64,000 nucleotides of DNA from Maribacter sp. PR1 (GTDB lineage: Bacteria; Bacteroidota; Bacteroidia; Flavobacteriales; Flavobacteriaceae): contig NZ_JAQPCG010000007.1 of assembly GCF_028464145.1 (NCBI RefSeq), positions 248,001 through 312,000 on the forward strand, in the 5' to 3' direction. Numbering within the stretch: position 1 is the first letter of the stretch; each line of letters opens with the position of its first letter. This document shows positions 46,392 through 56,200 of this stretch, piece after piece. The position numbers and the translations under genes were made by a program. The notes under the pieces are model-generated. The model did no database searches. It was not told where the DNA came from and saw only the letters and a list, made by a program, of their open reading frames with translations.

Positions 46392-46874
46392 TTAGAATTT
46401 GTTTTCGTCAGAAGTATCTAAACGCATTTCAATGATATGCCTTTTAAAACCCACTTTTTCATAGGCTTTTAAAGCAGGTTCGTTATCGTTGTATACCGTT
46501 AGTCGAATTTCTCCAATATTCTTGCTCCAAACCCATTTTTTGAGTCCATCTATAATTTTTCCATTCACACCTTTACCCCTAAATTCGGGAAGGGTATACA
46601 TAAAGCCCAGATATCCATAATTCGTATGGTCCAAGTAATGACGTGCCTCTTTGATTAATGCATATCCACTGGCTACCACCTTATCTCCCCAACATGCAAT
46701 AAGCACTAGGGCTTCATTGGATTGAATCAGTTCTTCTAGATCATAATAATTTATTTTGCCTTTTCTTATCGTTGGGTCAAAAGGTCTTTCTGCAAGAATA
46801 ACCTCCTGTTCAAAACCTAAAAGGGTCTGTAAATCTTTGATTTCCGCTTTACGAATGATAATATCATTTTCCAT
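46392..46874 (-). CDS. GNAT family N-acetyltransferase
   Basis: The 160-aa protein has the GNAT fold with the acetyl-CoA loop LPEFRGKGVNGKIIDGL (the R/Q-x-x-G-x-G/A motif is RGKGVN, about residues 97-113), followed by IRLTVYNDNEPALKAYEKVGFK. The acceptor is unknown. It appears to be a single-gene unit divergent from the O-methyltransferase gene, with a 61-base gap. Confidence 0.9.
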   Translation of the reverse strand: MENDIIIRKAEIKDLQTLLGFEQEVILAERPFDPTIRKGKINYYDLEELIQSNEALVLIACWGDKVVASGYALIKEARHYLDHTNYGYLGFMYTLPEFRGKGVNGKIIDGLKKWVWSKNIGEIRLTVYNDNEPALKAYEKVGFKRHIIEMRLDTSDENKF

Positions 46875-46914
46875 CTAAAACCTTAACATTTCATAAAAAT
46901 AACGCTTAAAAAGG

Positions 46915-46922
46915 TATTTTTG
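46915..46922 (+). promoter_or_regulatory. Candidate -7 element for the O-methyltransferase gene
   Basis: TATTTTTG matches TAnnTTTG and ends 14 bases before the ATG, predicting a leader of about 9 nt. The -33 TTG is absent. Confidence 0.35.
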
Positions 46923-46935
46923 TAAAAAGTCAGCG

Positions 46936-47577
46936 ATGCATTTTCTATCACAGATACTAGAGGATTATCTAACGGACCATTCCCAAAAAGAACCTGTAAT
47001 TTTAAAGGAACTTACACGGGAAACCCATTTAAAAGTGATACAGCCAAGAATGCTGACGGGGCATTTTCAGGGCAGGGTTTTAAGTCTTCTTTCTAAAATA
47101 ATAAATCCAAAGTATATTCTTGAAATTGGCACCTATACAGGCTATTCGGCTATTTGTCTGGCTGAGGGACTACAAGAAAATGGGCAATTACACACTATTG
47201 ACGTAAACGCTGAATTGTATGACATACAACGTTCCTATTTTGATAAAAGCGGTTACGGGGAGCGGATTCACCAGCATGTTGGCAATGCATTGGACCTAAT
47301 TCCCAATATGGACCTAACTTTTGATTTAATTTTCATTGATGCCGAGAAAAAGCAGTATGACAATTATTTGGAAACGGTCCTCCCAAAAACCCGGCCTGGC
47401 AGTGTTATTCTTTCCGACAACGTCCTATGGTCCGGAAAGGTGGTAGAACCGCTGGACAAAAAAGATAAGACCACCCAAATCCTATTGGACTATAACAAAA
47501 AGTTGAGCAATCATCCTAAATTGGATACCGTACTGCTACCTATTCGTGACGGATTGACGTTAAGTAGGGTAAAATAA
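46936..47577 (+). CDS. Class I SAM-dependent O-methyltransferase (COMT-like)
   Basis: The 213-aa protein matches the bacterial O-methyltransferase family 3. It has the SAM motif ILEIGTYTGYSAICLAEGL (about residues 55-73), the acidic LHTIDVNAEL strand, the FDLIFIDAEKKQYDNYLE metal-binding segment and the DNVLWSGKVV region. It probably methylates a catechol-like or small phenolic compound with Mg2+. Its 3' end overlaps the converging PAP2 gene by 38 bases. Confidence 0.9.
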   Translation: MHFLSQILEDYLTDHSQKEPVILKELTRETHLKVIQPRMLTGHFQGRVLSLLSKIINPKYILEIGTYTGYSAICLAEGLQENGQLHTIDVNAELYDIQRSYFDKSGYGERIHQHVGNALDLIPNMDLTFDLIFIDAEKKQYDNYLETVLPKTRPGSVILSDNVLWSGKVVEPLDKKDKTTQILLDYNKKLSNHPKLDTVLLPIRDGLTLSRVK

Positions 47578-48115
47578 GGAGCAAATACAATTTGTAGAAA
47601 ATCCATGCCGATAATATACCTACCATGGCCCCAATAATTACGTCTATAGGAAAATGTACTCCTAAGTAAATTCGGCTCATTGCAAACAGCACGGGCCATA
47701 TAAAAAATAGATAGGACCATTTAAAAAAATACCTCAAAAAAAGTACTACAAAAGTGGTAATGGAAAAGGATACCGAAGCATGACCGGAAAAAAAGCTAAA
47801 TCCAGTTGGGCCTCTTAATATACGGATCAGCGTATTTATCTCCTCATTATTATTTGGCCTTAATCGTGCAACGACCAACTTGGTCAAGTCCGTTAAGGTG
47901 TGCACGAAAAACACCATGAGAAAGAGGGTTGCTATAATCGTTAAGGCCTGGCGCCAAGTAAATTTTCTAAAGAAAAGAAAACCAAACAAGAGTAATAAAG
48001 GAATCCAAGTCGGGAATTTAGTAACGGTAGACCAAAAAGTATCATACTGTTCAATACCCAAATTATTAAGGTAAATAAATGTATCTCGGTCCCATTCTAA
48101 AAGCCGATCTAACAT
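47540..48115 (-). CDS. PAP2 family membrane phosphatase
   Basis: The 191-aa protein has about five membrane segments and the PAP2 phosphatase motifs: KLVVARLRPNNN (about residues 78-89), FFSGHASVSFS (about 106-116) and SRIYLGVHFPIDVIIGA (about 145-161). The Arg, the two His and the Asp of the active site are present. Such enzymes remove phosphate from lipid phosphates such as undecaprenyl pyrophosphate or phosphatidate. Its stop region overlaps the methyltransferase gene on the other strand. It lies 11 bases after the TatA gene stop, so it is probably co-transcribed with tatA. Confidence 0.92.
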   Translation of the reverse strand: MLDRLLEWDRDTFIYLNNLGIEQYDTFWSTVTKFPTWIPLLLLFGFLFFRKFTWRQALTIIATLFLMVFFVHTLTDLTKLVVARLRPNNNEEINTLIRILRGPTGFSFFSGHASVSFSITTFVVLFLRYFFKWSYLFFIWPVLFAMSRIYLGVHFPIDVIIGAMVGILSAWIFYKLYLLLILPYLTSIRHE

Positions 48116-48126
48116 ATTAATAGACC

Positions 48127-48465
48127 TTACTTTCTTTTAATAGTGCCCGATACGTCACCAATTTTCTTACTCACCTCACCAAACTCTTTTTTGATATCCT
48201 TGCTGATGCCGCTATCGATGCTGTCCTTTACATCATCGATGTCCTTTTTTATATCCGTAATAACACTGGTGTCTATCCCTTGTTTATCGGCACTTCGCTG
48301 TATCTCCCTCTTGATATCATCCGTAGCATCCCTTAACTGTCTCATACCCTTACCTAAGCCTTTGGCTATCCCAGGAATTTTATCCGCTCCAAAAACCATC
48401 ACCACAATGAACATGATGAAGAATATTTCGGCACCACTAATGAATAAAAAATGTGTTGCAATCAT
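48127..48465 (-). CDS. tatA: Sec-independent translocase subunit TatA/TatB-like
   Basis: The 112-aa protein has the Tat pore-subunit layout: a short N-terminus, one membrane helix (AEIFFIMFIVVMVFG, about residues 12-26), the hinge GADKIP, an amphipathic helix (about 31-56) and a charged tail rich in Lys and Asp. TatA and TatB are hard to separate in Bacteroidota. A Tat-like signal on the M15 peptidase at 62 kb fits use of this pathway. Confidence 0.9.
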   Translation of the reverse strand: MIATHFLFISGAEIFFIMFIVVMVFGADKIPGIAKGLGKGMRQLRDATDDIKREIQRSADKQGIDTSVITDIKKDIDDVKDSIDSGISKDIKKEFGEVSKKIGDVSGTIKRK

Positions 48466-48469
48466 ACTA

Positions 48470-48496
48470 CAAATATAATCAAGTTTAGTCGCGCAA
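48470..48496 (-). promoter_or_regulatory. Predicted tatA promoter, implying a leaderless transcript
   Basis: On the minus strand TTG (48494-48496), 16 bases, then TATATTTG (48470-48477) match the two-part consensus. The transcription start would fall at or next to the ATG (48465). Confidence 0.5.
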
Positions 48497-48497
48497 T

Positions 48498-48528
48498 AAA
48501 AAAGCCCTGTTAAAGAACAGGGCTTTTT
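48498..48528 (-). terminator. Intrinsic terminator after the M1 peptidase gene
   Basis: AAAAAGCCCTGTT pairs with AACAGGGCTTTTT around a 4-base loop, 20 bases after the peptidase stop. The stem is flanked by A and T runs, so it could work on both strands. It lies right against the tatA promoter. Confidence 0.8.
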
Positions 48529-48547
48529 ACAAAAATTTTAATGCTTA

Positions 48548-50860
48548 TTATTTCCCTTTGATATTTTCCTTGAACTTATCAAAGTCATTTTGCTCCTCTT
48601 GTTTAGGCCAAGAGTTATTTGTAGTATCAATATCTGCAGTTTCCATTTTAGGATCTACAACGATACCTTTTAATTCACTTGTGGCAGAAATAACCAAACT
48701 TACCTCGTCATCGTTCTTTCTCCAGATTTCCACTGGATAGGTAATATTCTCCGTAGTTCCATCGGCATAGGTATACTCAACGATTAACGGCATTGGAATT
48801 CCTCCCGGCTTGTCATAAGTTACTTCATAGAAATATTTAGGCTCTTTTACGGCCGCTCGCTCAGCTGCTGTCATATTGTCCATCATAAATTCCTTAAGCG
48901 TAGTGGAACTTTCGGAAGGGGACTTTCCTTTTAGGTTCGGATCAAAATCCTCGCTTCCCTCTTCTGCAAGATATACCAAAGGTGGCAAATCTGCCTCTGT
49001 CATATTTCGAGCAGCCATATATTCCTGCATTTTCTTGGTCGGCTTATCGCTAACGTAATATTTCTTAATTCCTTTTACACCGATATCCACATAGTCCGTA
49101 GTATAGAACCATCCTCTCCAATAGTAATCCAAATCAACCGCCGATGCGTCTTCCATGGTCCTGAAAAAATCCTCGGGAGTAGGATGCTTGAACATCCATC
49201 TTTGGGCATAGGTTTTAAAAGCATGGTCAAAAAGTTCTCTTCCCATTACCGTTTCACGTAAAATATTCAACGCCGTAGCTGGCTTCCCATAAGCATTGGG
49301 CCCTAGTTGATAAACGTTTTCCGGATTGGACATGATGGGCGAAATCGTACTCTGATCACCACTCATGTAGGGAACTATTTTTGCAGGATCTCCCCTTCTA
49401 GAGGGATAGTTGCTGTTAGGAGCAATGGCATCGGGAAATTCCTCACCGAATTCCTGCTCCGCCATGTACTGCATAAAGGTATCCAAACCTTCGTCCATCC
49501 ACCCCCATTGACGCTCATCGGAGTTTACGATCATCGGGAAAAAGTTATGTCCTACCTCGTGGATAATTACACTGATCATTCCATATTTAACCCTATCGGA
49601 ATACGTACCATCTTCATTGGGCCTACCGTAATTCCAACAAATCATTGGATATTCCATCCCTTGATTTTTCGCATGTACAGAAATAGCTTTTGGGTAAGGG
49701 TAATCAAAAGTGTGCGATGAGTATGATTTTAAGGTATGTGCTACGGCTTTGGTAGAATATTCTTCCCATAGCGGGTTACCTTCCTTCGGATACATGGATA
49801 CTGCCATTACATCCCTATCGCCCATTTTCACCGCCTGCATATCCCAGATAAACTTTCTGGAGGTGGCAAAACCGAAATCACGTACGTTTTCAGCTTTTAG
49901 TTTCCAAGTTTTGGTTTTGTCCGAAAATCCTTTTTCAGCCGCTTCGGCTTCCTCTTGGGTTACGATAACCACAGGTTTATCATACGACTTTTTAGCCTGC
50001 TCGTAGCGCCTCATCATTTCCTTGGAATAGACTTCCTTTCTATTTTGTAAAACACCGGTTCCATCCAATACGTGGTCTGCAGGAACGGTAATGTTAACCT
50101 CATAATCCCCAAAGGTTAGGGCGAATTCACCACTTCCCCAGAACTGATGGTTTTGCCATCCTTCCACATCACTGTAAACGGCCATTCTCGGGAAAAACTG
50201 GGCAATAACATAGGCCCGGTTACCATCCTTTACAAAATATTCAAATCCAGATCGTGCACGGTTTACCGTATGGTCGGGAATATTATAGTTCCATTTTACG
50301 GAGAACGTGTACTGCTCCCCACTTTTTAGCGGTGCGGGAATATCCACACGCATCATGGTAAAATTTATGGTATATGGCAAAGCTTTACCTGAAGCATCCT
50401 TAACATAATCTATGTTGAAACCACCATCAAAAGGTTCTCCCATATATTTTGAGGCAAAACCTCCTGGTTGTTCTGCCAAAGGAACTCCTCCTCCATTTCT
50501 TAATGGTGCCTTAGAATCCTTGGCACGCACGTTTTGATCCAGTTGCAACCAGAGATACTCCAGATCATCCGGTGAATTGTTGGTATAGGTAATGGTCTCT
50601 TCCCCATATATTTTTGCATTCTTATCGTCTAACCTAATATCCATCTTATAGTCGGCCTGCTGCTGATAATAATCAGGGCCCGGTGCTCCAGATGCCGAAC
50701 GATAGGTATTTGGAGTTGCAAACTCTTCGTATAATTGCTTGAATTTACTTTGATTGTAATGCCCTGGTTCTTTTTTCTGTTGCTCGTCTTCCTGTGCAAA
50801 GGAAACAGCGGCAAACAAGAATAAAAGTGAGGCAAAAGTGTACTTAAATCTTCTCATCAT
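48548..50860 (-). CDS. M1 family metallopeptidase
   Basis: The 770-aa protein has a signal peptide ending near SFAQ and a gluzincin zinc site: HEVGH at residues 434-438 with the third ligand Glu457 in WMDEG. The usual GAMEN exopeptidase motif is replaced by QGMEYP, as in several Bacteroidota M1-like peptidases. It should act in the periplasm or at the cell surface. It is the last gene of a minus-strand group with DUF6702 and two carboxypeptidase-regulatory proteins. Confidence 0.93.
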   Translation of the reverse strand: MMRRFKYTFASLLFLFAAVSFAQEDEQQKKEPGHYNQSKFKQLYEEFATPNTYRSASGAPGPDYYQQQADYKMDIRLDDKNAKIYGEETITYTNNSPDDLEYLWLQLDQNVRAKDSKAPLRNGGGVPLAEQPGGFASKYMGEPFDGGFNIDYVKDASGKALPYTINFTMMRVDIPAPLKSGEQYTFSVKWNYNIPDHTVNRARSGFEYFVKDGNRAYVIAQFFPRMAVYSDVEGWQNHQFWGSGEFALTFGDYEVNITVPADHVLDGTGVLQNRKEVYSKEMMRRYEQAKKSYDKPVVIVTQEEAEAAEKGFSDKTKTWKLKAENVRDFGFATSRKFIWDMQAVKMGDRDVMAVSMYPKEGNPLWEEYSTKAVAHTLKSYSSHTFDYPYPKAISVHAKNQGMEYPMICWNYGRPNEDGTYSDRVKYGMISVIIHEVGHNFFPMIVNSDERQWGWMDEGLDTFMQYMAEQEFGEEFPDAIAPNSNYPSRRGDPAKIVPYMSGDQSTISPIMSNPENVYQLGPNAYGKPATALNILRETVMGRELFDHAFKTYAQRWMFKHPTPEDFFRTMEDASAVDLDYYWRGWFYTTDYVDIGVKGIKKYYVSDKPTKKMQEYMAARNMTEADLPPLVYLAEEGSEDFDPNLKGKSPSESSTTLKEFMMDNMTAAERAAVKEPKYFYEVTYDKPGGIPMPLIVEYTYADGTTENITYPVEIWRKNDDEVSLVISATSELKGIVVDPKMETADIDTTNNSWPKQEEQNDFDKFKENIKGK

Positions 50861-50919
50861 CTATGTTAGTTTTTAATGCGCGGGAAATTAAAGTTTTTTA
50901 AAGAATTTCTTAACATACG

Positions 50920-51426
50920 TTATAAATTTAACATTCCTTTAGTATCGCTTTTTAGGAGGACATAGCTCTTTTTCTTTCCATTGACTTTAAAATGGACCAC
51001 ATTCTGCTGTTCATCGAACAAATCCGTGAGCAATTCATTGATAACGGCAATTGAGGATACTTTCTTCAGGTTTACCTTGGGCACTTCCATATAACAGATA
51101 ATCATGTCCGTCTCATATTTTTTTCCCAAAAGCGTATATTCCGTTGTTTTACCATCTACTTCCACAAGAAATTTGGAACGCAGATACTTTTCAAAATAAT
51201 CATTGTCCATTTCGGTTTCCTTTTTTGTTCCCAACTTGGAATCAATACCATAGCGTTCCTTTAGGACGGCATTCATATCATCCACAAAAATCCTGGTCGT
51301 AATCTGAAGGGCATCGTCCTTTTCGGAATAGCCTATGTTGGTTACGCTGATATAGAATTTATGGGCAACGGTAAAGGCCACTAAAGGCAATAGCAATAAG
51401 AACCAAACTTTTTTAAAACGTCGCAT
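50920..51426 (-). CDS. DUF6702 family protein
   Basis: The 168-aa protein has an N-terminal membrane anchor or signal (FLLLLPLVAFTVAHKFYISVTNI), then a soluble domain with ALQITTRIFVDDMNAVLKERYG and a central Tyr-rich strand region ending LLKSDTKGML. This matches DUF6702, which often sits next to M1 peptidases in flavobacteria. Function is unknown. It lies 59 bases upstream of the peptidase gene on the same strand. Confidence 0.85.
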   Translation of the reverse strand: MRRFKKVWFLLLLPLVAFTVAHKFYISVTNIGYSEKDDALQITTRIFVDDMNAVLKERYGIDSKLGTKKETEMDNDYFEKYLRSKFLVEVDGKTTEYTLLGKKYETDMIICYMEVPKVNLKKVSSIAVINELLTDLFDEQQNVVHFKVNGKKKSYVLLKSDTKGMLNL

Positions 51427-51473
51427 CTTTACTTGTTTATTGTTTTAATACGCAAACGATATGCCAAAACTCC

Positions 51474-52247
51474 CTAGTCCAAATCATTATACGCTCTATA
51501 GACTAAACTCCGTTTTTCCAAATATTCCCAAATCTGAAAAAGGTCATGGGTATCTACTACGTGTTGGAACGTAGTGTCCACCTCACAAAAGTAGAAAAAG
51601 TCATCCGTCTTATTCTCCGGAATTTTTAATTGGGTTCGGTATAGGGAATCGGCATAAAATTCTCGCACCCGCTCAGTTCGGCTATATAATTTATCGCGTT
51701 CCAAGCGTTTTTTTAGCATTTTGGTCCTTCCGGAAATTCCATTGAGTATAGGATTTAGTGGAATAAACCCTCCACCCGATGTAGCCTCGAACAACTCCCG
51801 TTCGGCCTTTGTCAGAACCCTAACATAGGCATTGGGCAACCCTAGGGTAGAAGCCGTAACCACCGGCTCCGTATCAAGAACGCCAATATCCTTGATAATA
51901 TCACCGGAGAGGTTATAGGGAGTAACAGTCACTTCGTCCAATTGCTCCAAGGCGTCATCCAGGGGTACAATAAGGTTTTTACTAGTAAAGATGGATGGGG
52001 TGATTACAATTTCTTTCTTCTTAAACTGAACCGCAGAGAAAACTAAGGTATCGTTTACCCGTACTTGAATGGAGAAAAAACCATGGATATCCGTTATTCC
52101 GGCCCTTTGAGTAGTGGTGTTGAGTACATGGGTGGCCGCTACGTCCCCATCGGTACTGGTTACCCTACCCTCTAGGTCCTTAACTTCCCCCGTCTGTGCC
52201 ATAAGAACGACCGGGAACAATACACATAACAGGAATTTACTCCTCAT
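51474..52247 (-). CDS. Carboxypeptidase-regulatory-domain protein (CarboxypepD_reg-like), copy 1
   Basis: The 257-aa protein has a signal peptide, then a beta-sandwich like the N-terminal domain of SusC-type transporters (LEGRVTSTDGDVAATHVLN, ITDIHGFFSIQVRVNDTLVFSAVQF). The segment QLDEVTVTPYNLSGD resembles the TonB-box region. It has no barrel domain, so it is a stand-alone relative. The C-terminal half is helical and unrecognised. It overlaps copy 2 by 11 bases and is clearly its paralogue. Confidence 0.82.
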   Translation of the reverse strand: MRSKFLLCVLFPVVLMAQTGEVKDLEGRVTSTDGDVAATHVLNTTTQRAGITDIHGFFSIQVRVNDTLVFSAVQFKKKEIVITPSIFTSKNLIVPLDDALEQLDEVTVTPYNLSGDIIKDIGVLDTEPVVTASTLGLPNAYVRVLTKAERELFEATSGGGFIPLNPILNGISGRTKMLKKRLERDKLYSRTERVREFYADSLYRTQLKIPENKTDDFFYFCEVDTTFQHVVDTHDLFQIWEYLEKRSLVYRAYNDLD

Positions 52248-52980
52248 TCAATTCTTCGCGGAACGATTTACTCAGATTCACCAAGGAATCTATCAATTGA
52301 AATTCATTTTCCTTTTTAAGTAATGACCGTGCAGGTAATTTTTCATCACAGTAGGTTAGAAAGGACTCTATTTGGTTCTGAGGTAATTTTAAATCTTCTA
52401 CAAAGAAGCGGTTGTCATAAACCCTTCTAAGTACCTCGCTCACCTGTAATTTTGGGCCTTCCGTGGCCATATCGGGTTTGGATTTAAAGATGGCCTTAAA
52501 GATGTTTACAAAATTAAGACCGTCCTGCATTCCTCTTTCGGTTCTGGAAAGTGCTATGTTCTCTACTTCGGTCGTTCGATCGATTTCATATTCCACCTCT
52601 TTAAATTCCTCGTTCTTTACCTGTAGATAACGTTCTTCGTTTTCCGGGGTAACCACGACTTCGTCCAATTCGGTCACCTTTTCATTGACACTCACTATAA
52701 TTCGGTTCTTTGCCAAGATCTCCGGGGTTATTTCCAACACTTGATATTGATAATTGACCGCGGTAAAGACAAGCTCGTCCCCCACCTTTACCCGTATGGC
52801 AAATTCTCCGTCCTCGTCCGTAACCGTAGCTTCCTCACTCGTAGAATTAATGACATATTCATTGGCCACATCCACATTTTTATAGAGCACGTGCCCTTTG
52901 ACCAAGGCTCTCCCATCATCCTGCGCAAAGGATAAGGTGACATAAAAAATTAAAAACAGTGACAGTAAATTCTTGATCAT
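52237..52980 (-). CDS. Carboxypeptidase-regulatory-domain protein, copy 2
   Basis: The 247-aa protein (ATG at 52980) has a signal peptide ending SFAQ, then the same fold order as its neighbour: ALVKGHVLYKNVDVANEYVIN, TDEDGEFAIRVKVGDELVFTAVNYQ and LDEVVVTPEN. The C-terminal part (about 120 residues) is helical, ending in YCDEKLPARSLLKKE. The open frame runs to 53109, but the signal peptide supports 52980. It forms a tandem duplicate with copy 1 and is coupled to it. Confidence 0.82.
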   Translation of the reverse strand: MIKNLLSLFLIFYVTLSFAQDDGRALVKGHVLYKNVDVANEYVINSTSEEATVTDEDGEFAIRVKVGDELVFTAVNYQYQVLEITPEILAKNRIIVSVNEKVTELDEVVVTPENEERYLQVKNEEFKEVEYEIDRTTEVENIALSRTERGMQDGLNFVNIFKAIFKSKPDMATEGPKLQVSEVLRRVYDNRFFVEDLKLPQNQIESFLTYCDEKLPARSLLKKENEFQLIDSLVNLSKSFREELNEE

Positions 52981-53213
52981 ATGCGTTCTGTAAGGAGATG
53001 CCCAAATTTGCATATCCGAATTAGTGACCCATAAAGTACGGACATGTAGCCATTTTAAAAAAAATACCTTAAATAAACTTTTGTTAATTTCTTGACTAGG
53101 TATTGGCAACCTTTGGGCTGCATCATATTCTACGAATTCAAGGAACTCTACTACTAAACGGATTTACATTACTTTTCATCCTATAGAGTCATCTTTTTAA
53201 CCATAAAAAAAGG

Positions 53214-53240
53214 TTTGGCAAAGAGATAATCCTATTTTTG
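53214..53240 (+). promoter_or_regulatory. Candidate promoter of the first surface-fibre gene
   Basis: TTTG (53214-53217), 15 bases, then TATTTTTG (53233-53240) approximate the two-part consensus, with a slightly short spacer. The leader to the ATG at 53274 would be about 28 nt. Confidence 0.4.
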
Positions 53241-53273
53241 TTTTCCCGGTATTTTTTAGATAAACCACACTAT

Positions 53274-56200
53274 ATGAAACGTCTAGTTCTACTAAGTCTC
53301 TTCCTGTCCTTGGGTACCACGTATACCTTTGGACAAATAAAAATTGGGGATAACCCACAAACGATAGATCCGGCCTCGGTGTTGGAACTGGAGAGTAATT
53401 CTAGGGTCCTTGTCATTTCCAAGGTCACCACGGCACAAATGGAAGCCATAACACCCTTGCCGGGGGGGATGGTATACAATACCGATATAGAATGTATTCA
53501 TTATTACAATGGTGCACAATGGATAAATCTGTGTGATGCCGCCAACATAACTTTTTCCACCAACAATATTGTCAATAATCCTGAAGCTCCCACGGAAACC
53601 ATCGTAATTACACAAGAGGGAAGCAATTACAATTTTGAAATAGCTCCAGGTAATATACGTACGGTACATATCGCTAATTCTGCTGTTGGTCCTAATCAAA
53701 TAGCCAACAATTCTATCGGAGAAGATAAATTGGCCCCAGATTCGGTGGGCGAAAGCGAATTAAGGGACAATACCGTTGGGTCTGATGAGATAAAAGATAG
53801 AAGTATAACGTCGTTTGATATAGCCGAAAGCGATCCAAATTTCGTAATGGCTACGGATGAAAATGGTATACCCATTTGGAAGAATCAAAATGAATTGTTT
53901 GATTTAACCTTTAATAAAGCGGACACGACATTAACTATAACGCCGTCTACCACCCCAGGAGGAGGAAGTGTGAATTTAGGGGGACTCATTGGATCTGATG
54001 ATCAACAACTAACACTACAAAACAATATTCTTCGTCTTGAAGACGGTGGACTAGATATTGATTTAAATAGTTTTACTACTGATACAGAGCTCAATACTGC
54101 ATTAGTCCTTAAAGAAGATAATGCCAACAAATCAGATAACGTTGCCTTAGGATCTTCCACAACATTATATCCGACTCAAAATGCAGTAAAAGTATACGTG
54201 GATAATGCCGTAGGCGGAGTAGGTGGAACAGGTGACATTACTTCAGGTGATATCAATATTACAGGAGGTACTGATGCAGCTTTTAATGATGTATCATTGA
54301 CCATTGCTAATAATGCTATCAACTCCACCAAAATAGCAAACGCTACCATTCTTGCAGAGGATCTCAATCAAATGGGCGCTTCAAATGGTCAAATCTTAAA
54401 ATGGAACGGCGCGGATTGGGCACCCTCGGCTGATGCCGGGGGAACTACTTATACAGAAGGTGCTGGGCTGAGCCTTAGTCCTGCCAACCAATTCTCGGTG
54501 AACCCACTTGCAGGAGATGTTTCCGGACCGACCAACGCAACAGTTATTGGCGCCAATACAGTCAACTCCGCCAAAATAGCAAACGCTACCATTCTTGCAG
54601 AGGATCTCAATCAAATGGGCGCTTCAAATGGTCAAATCTTAAAATGGAACGGTGCGGATTGGGCACCCTCGGCTGATGCCGGGGGAACTACTTATACCGA
54701 AGGTGCTGGGCTGAGCCTTAGTCCTGCCAACCAATTCTCGGTAAACCCACTTGCAGGAGATGTTTCCGGACCGACCAACGCAACAGTTATTGGCGCCAAT
54801 ACAGTCAATTCCGCCAAAATAGCAAACGCTACCATTCTCGCAGAGGATTTGAACCAAATGGGAGCACTAGATGGACAAATTTTAAAATGGGAAGATGATG
54901 TAAACAATTGGATAATTGCAGACGATCGAACTGATGGTACCGGAATTTCAGCATTGACAGACGGTACAATACTAATTGGAGATGCAACTAATATACCTCA
55001 GGAAAGGACTCTAATTGGAGACGCGACCATCGACAACACAGGGGTTCTCACCATCGCGCTGGACGCCGTATCATCGGCGGAGATAGCACTGAACACAATA
55101 GTGGCGGACGACATCGCCACCGGAGCGGTAACCTCCGACGAGATACTGGACGACAACGTAACACCGGACAAGATTCAGCAAGGTACGGACGGACAGGTGC
55201 TAATCACCAACGGTACAGACGTACAGTGGGGAAGCGCGCCAGCAGGAGCATCCGTGACCGGAACCACAATAGACGGGGACGGTACGACCGGCAACGCACT
55301 CGAACTGGCCGACGATGCCGTGACCACCATTAAGATACTGGACGACAACGTAACACCGGACAAGATTCAGCAAGGTACGGACGGACAGGTGCTAATCACC
55401 AACGGTACAGACGTACAGTGGGGAAGCGCGCCAGCAGGAGCATCCGTGACCGGAACCACAATAGACGGGGACGGTACGACCGGCAACGCACTCGAACTGG
55501 CCGACGATGCCGTGACCACCATTAAGATACTGGACGACAACGTAACACCGGACAAGATTCAGCAAGGTACGGACGGACAGGTGCTAATCACCAACGGTAC
55601 AGACGTACAGTGGGGAAATTTAACCAATCCGGCGAATACCGGAGCAATTTTATTTTCCGATGGAAATGGGGGTGTTAATGAAAATGTTGCTCAACTTAAT
55701 TGGGATGGAAATAGCTTGGGGATTGGTGTTGCTACCCCTACTGCTCAACTCCAAGTTGCTAATCAAATTAGAGCAGGGTCCTTTTCTGGTCCGGACACAG
55801 GAGGGTCTGCCGCTTTGCCTACATACCGTTTTAACAGCACAACAAAAAATGATGGCATGTTTCAACCTGATGAAGATGAAATCGCATTTTCAGCTGGTGG
55901 CAATGAAGGCTTGAGAATTCTAGGAAGTGGCAATGTTGGAATTGGAGTTACGGTTCCTCAAGAAAATTTACATGTTGCTGGTAATATTCGAGCAGACGGA
56001 AGTTTTCTTTCGAATGATAATGCTATTGGAGTACCAGATTATGTCTTCCAAAAATATTTTTTAGGAGTGTCCGCCTTAAACAGTGATTATCAATTTCAAT
56101 CTTTAAAAGAAATTGAAAGTTTTATCAAGAAAAACAATCATTTGCCTGGAATAACTTCAGCGGCAGCAGCCAAAAAAGAAGGCGCTTGGAACTTGAGCAA

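Noticed and set aside
49307..49720. A 137-codon plus-strand frame inside the M1 peptidase gene
   Set aside because: It is antisense to the zinc-site region of the peptidase, which is clearly coding.
54176..55555. Minus-strand frames over the fibre repeats, two of them identical to each other
   Set aside because: They are antisense of the 243-bp and 192-bp tandem repeats; the identity only reports the DNA repeat.
54330..55617. Tandem repeats as a possible CRISPR array
   Set aside because: Units are 192 and 243 bases, contiguous, in frame and coding; there are no short repeats with unique spacers and no cas genes in the window.
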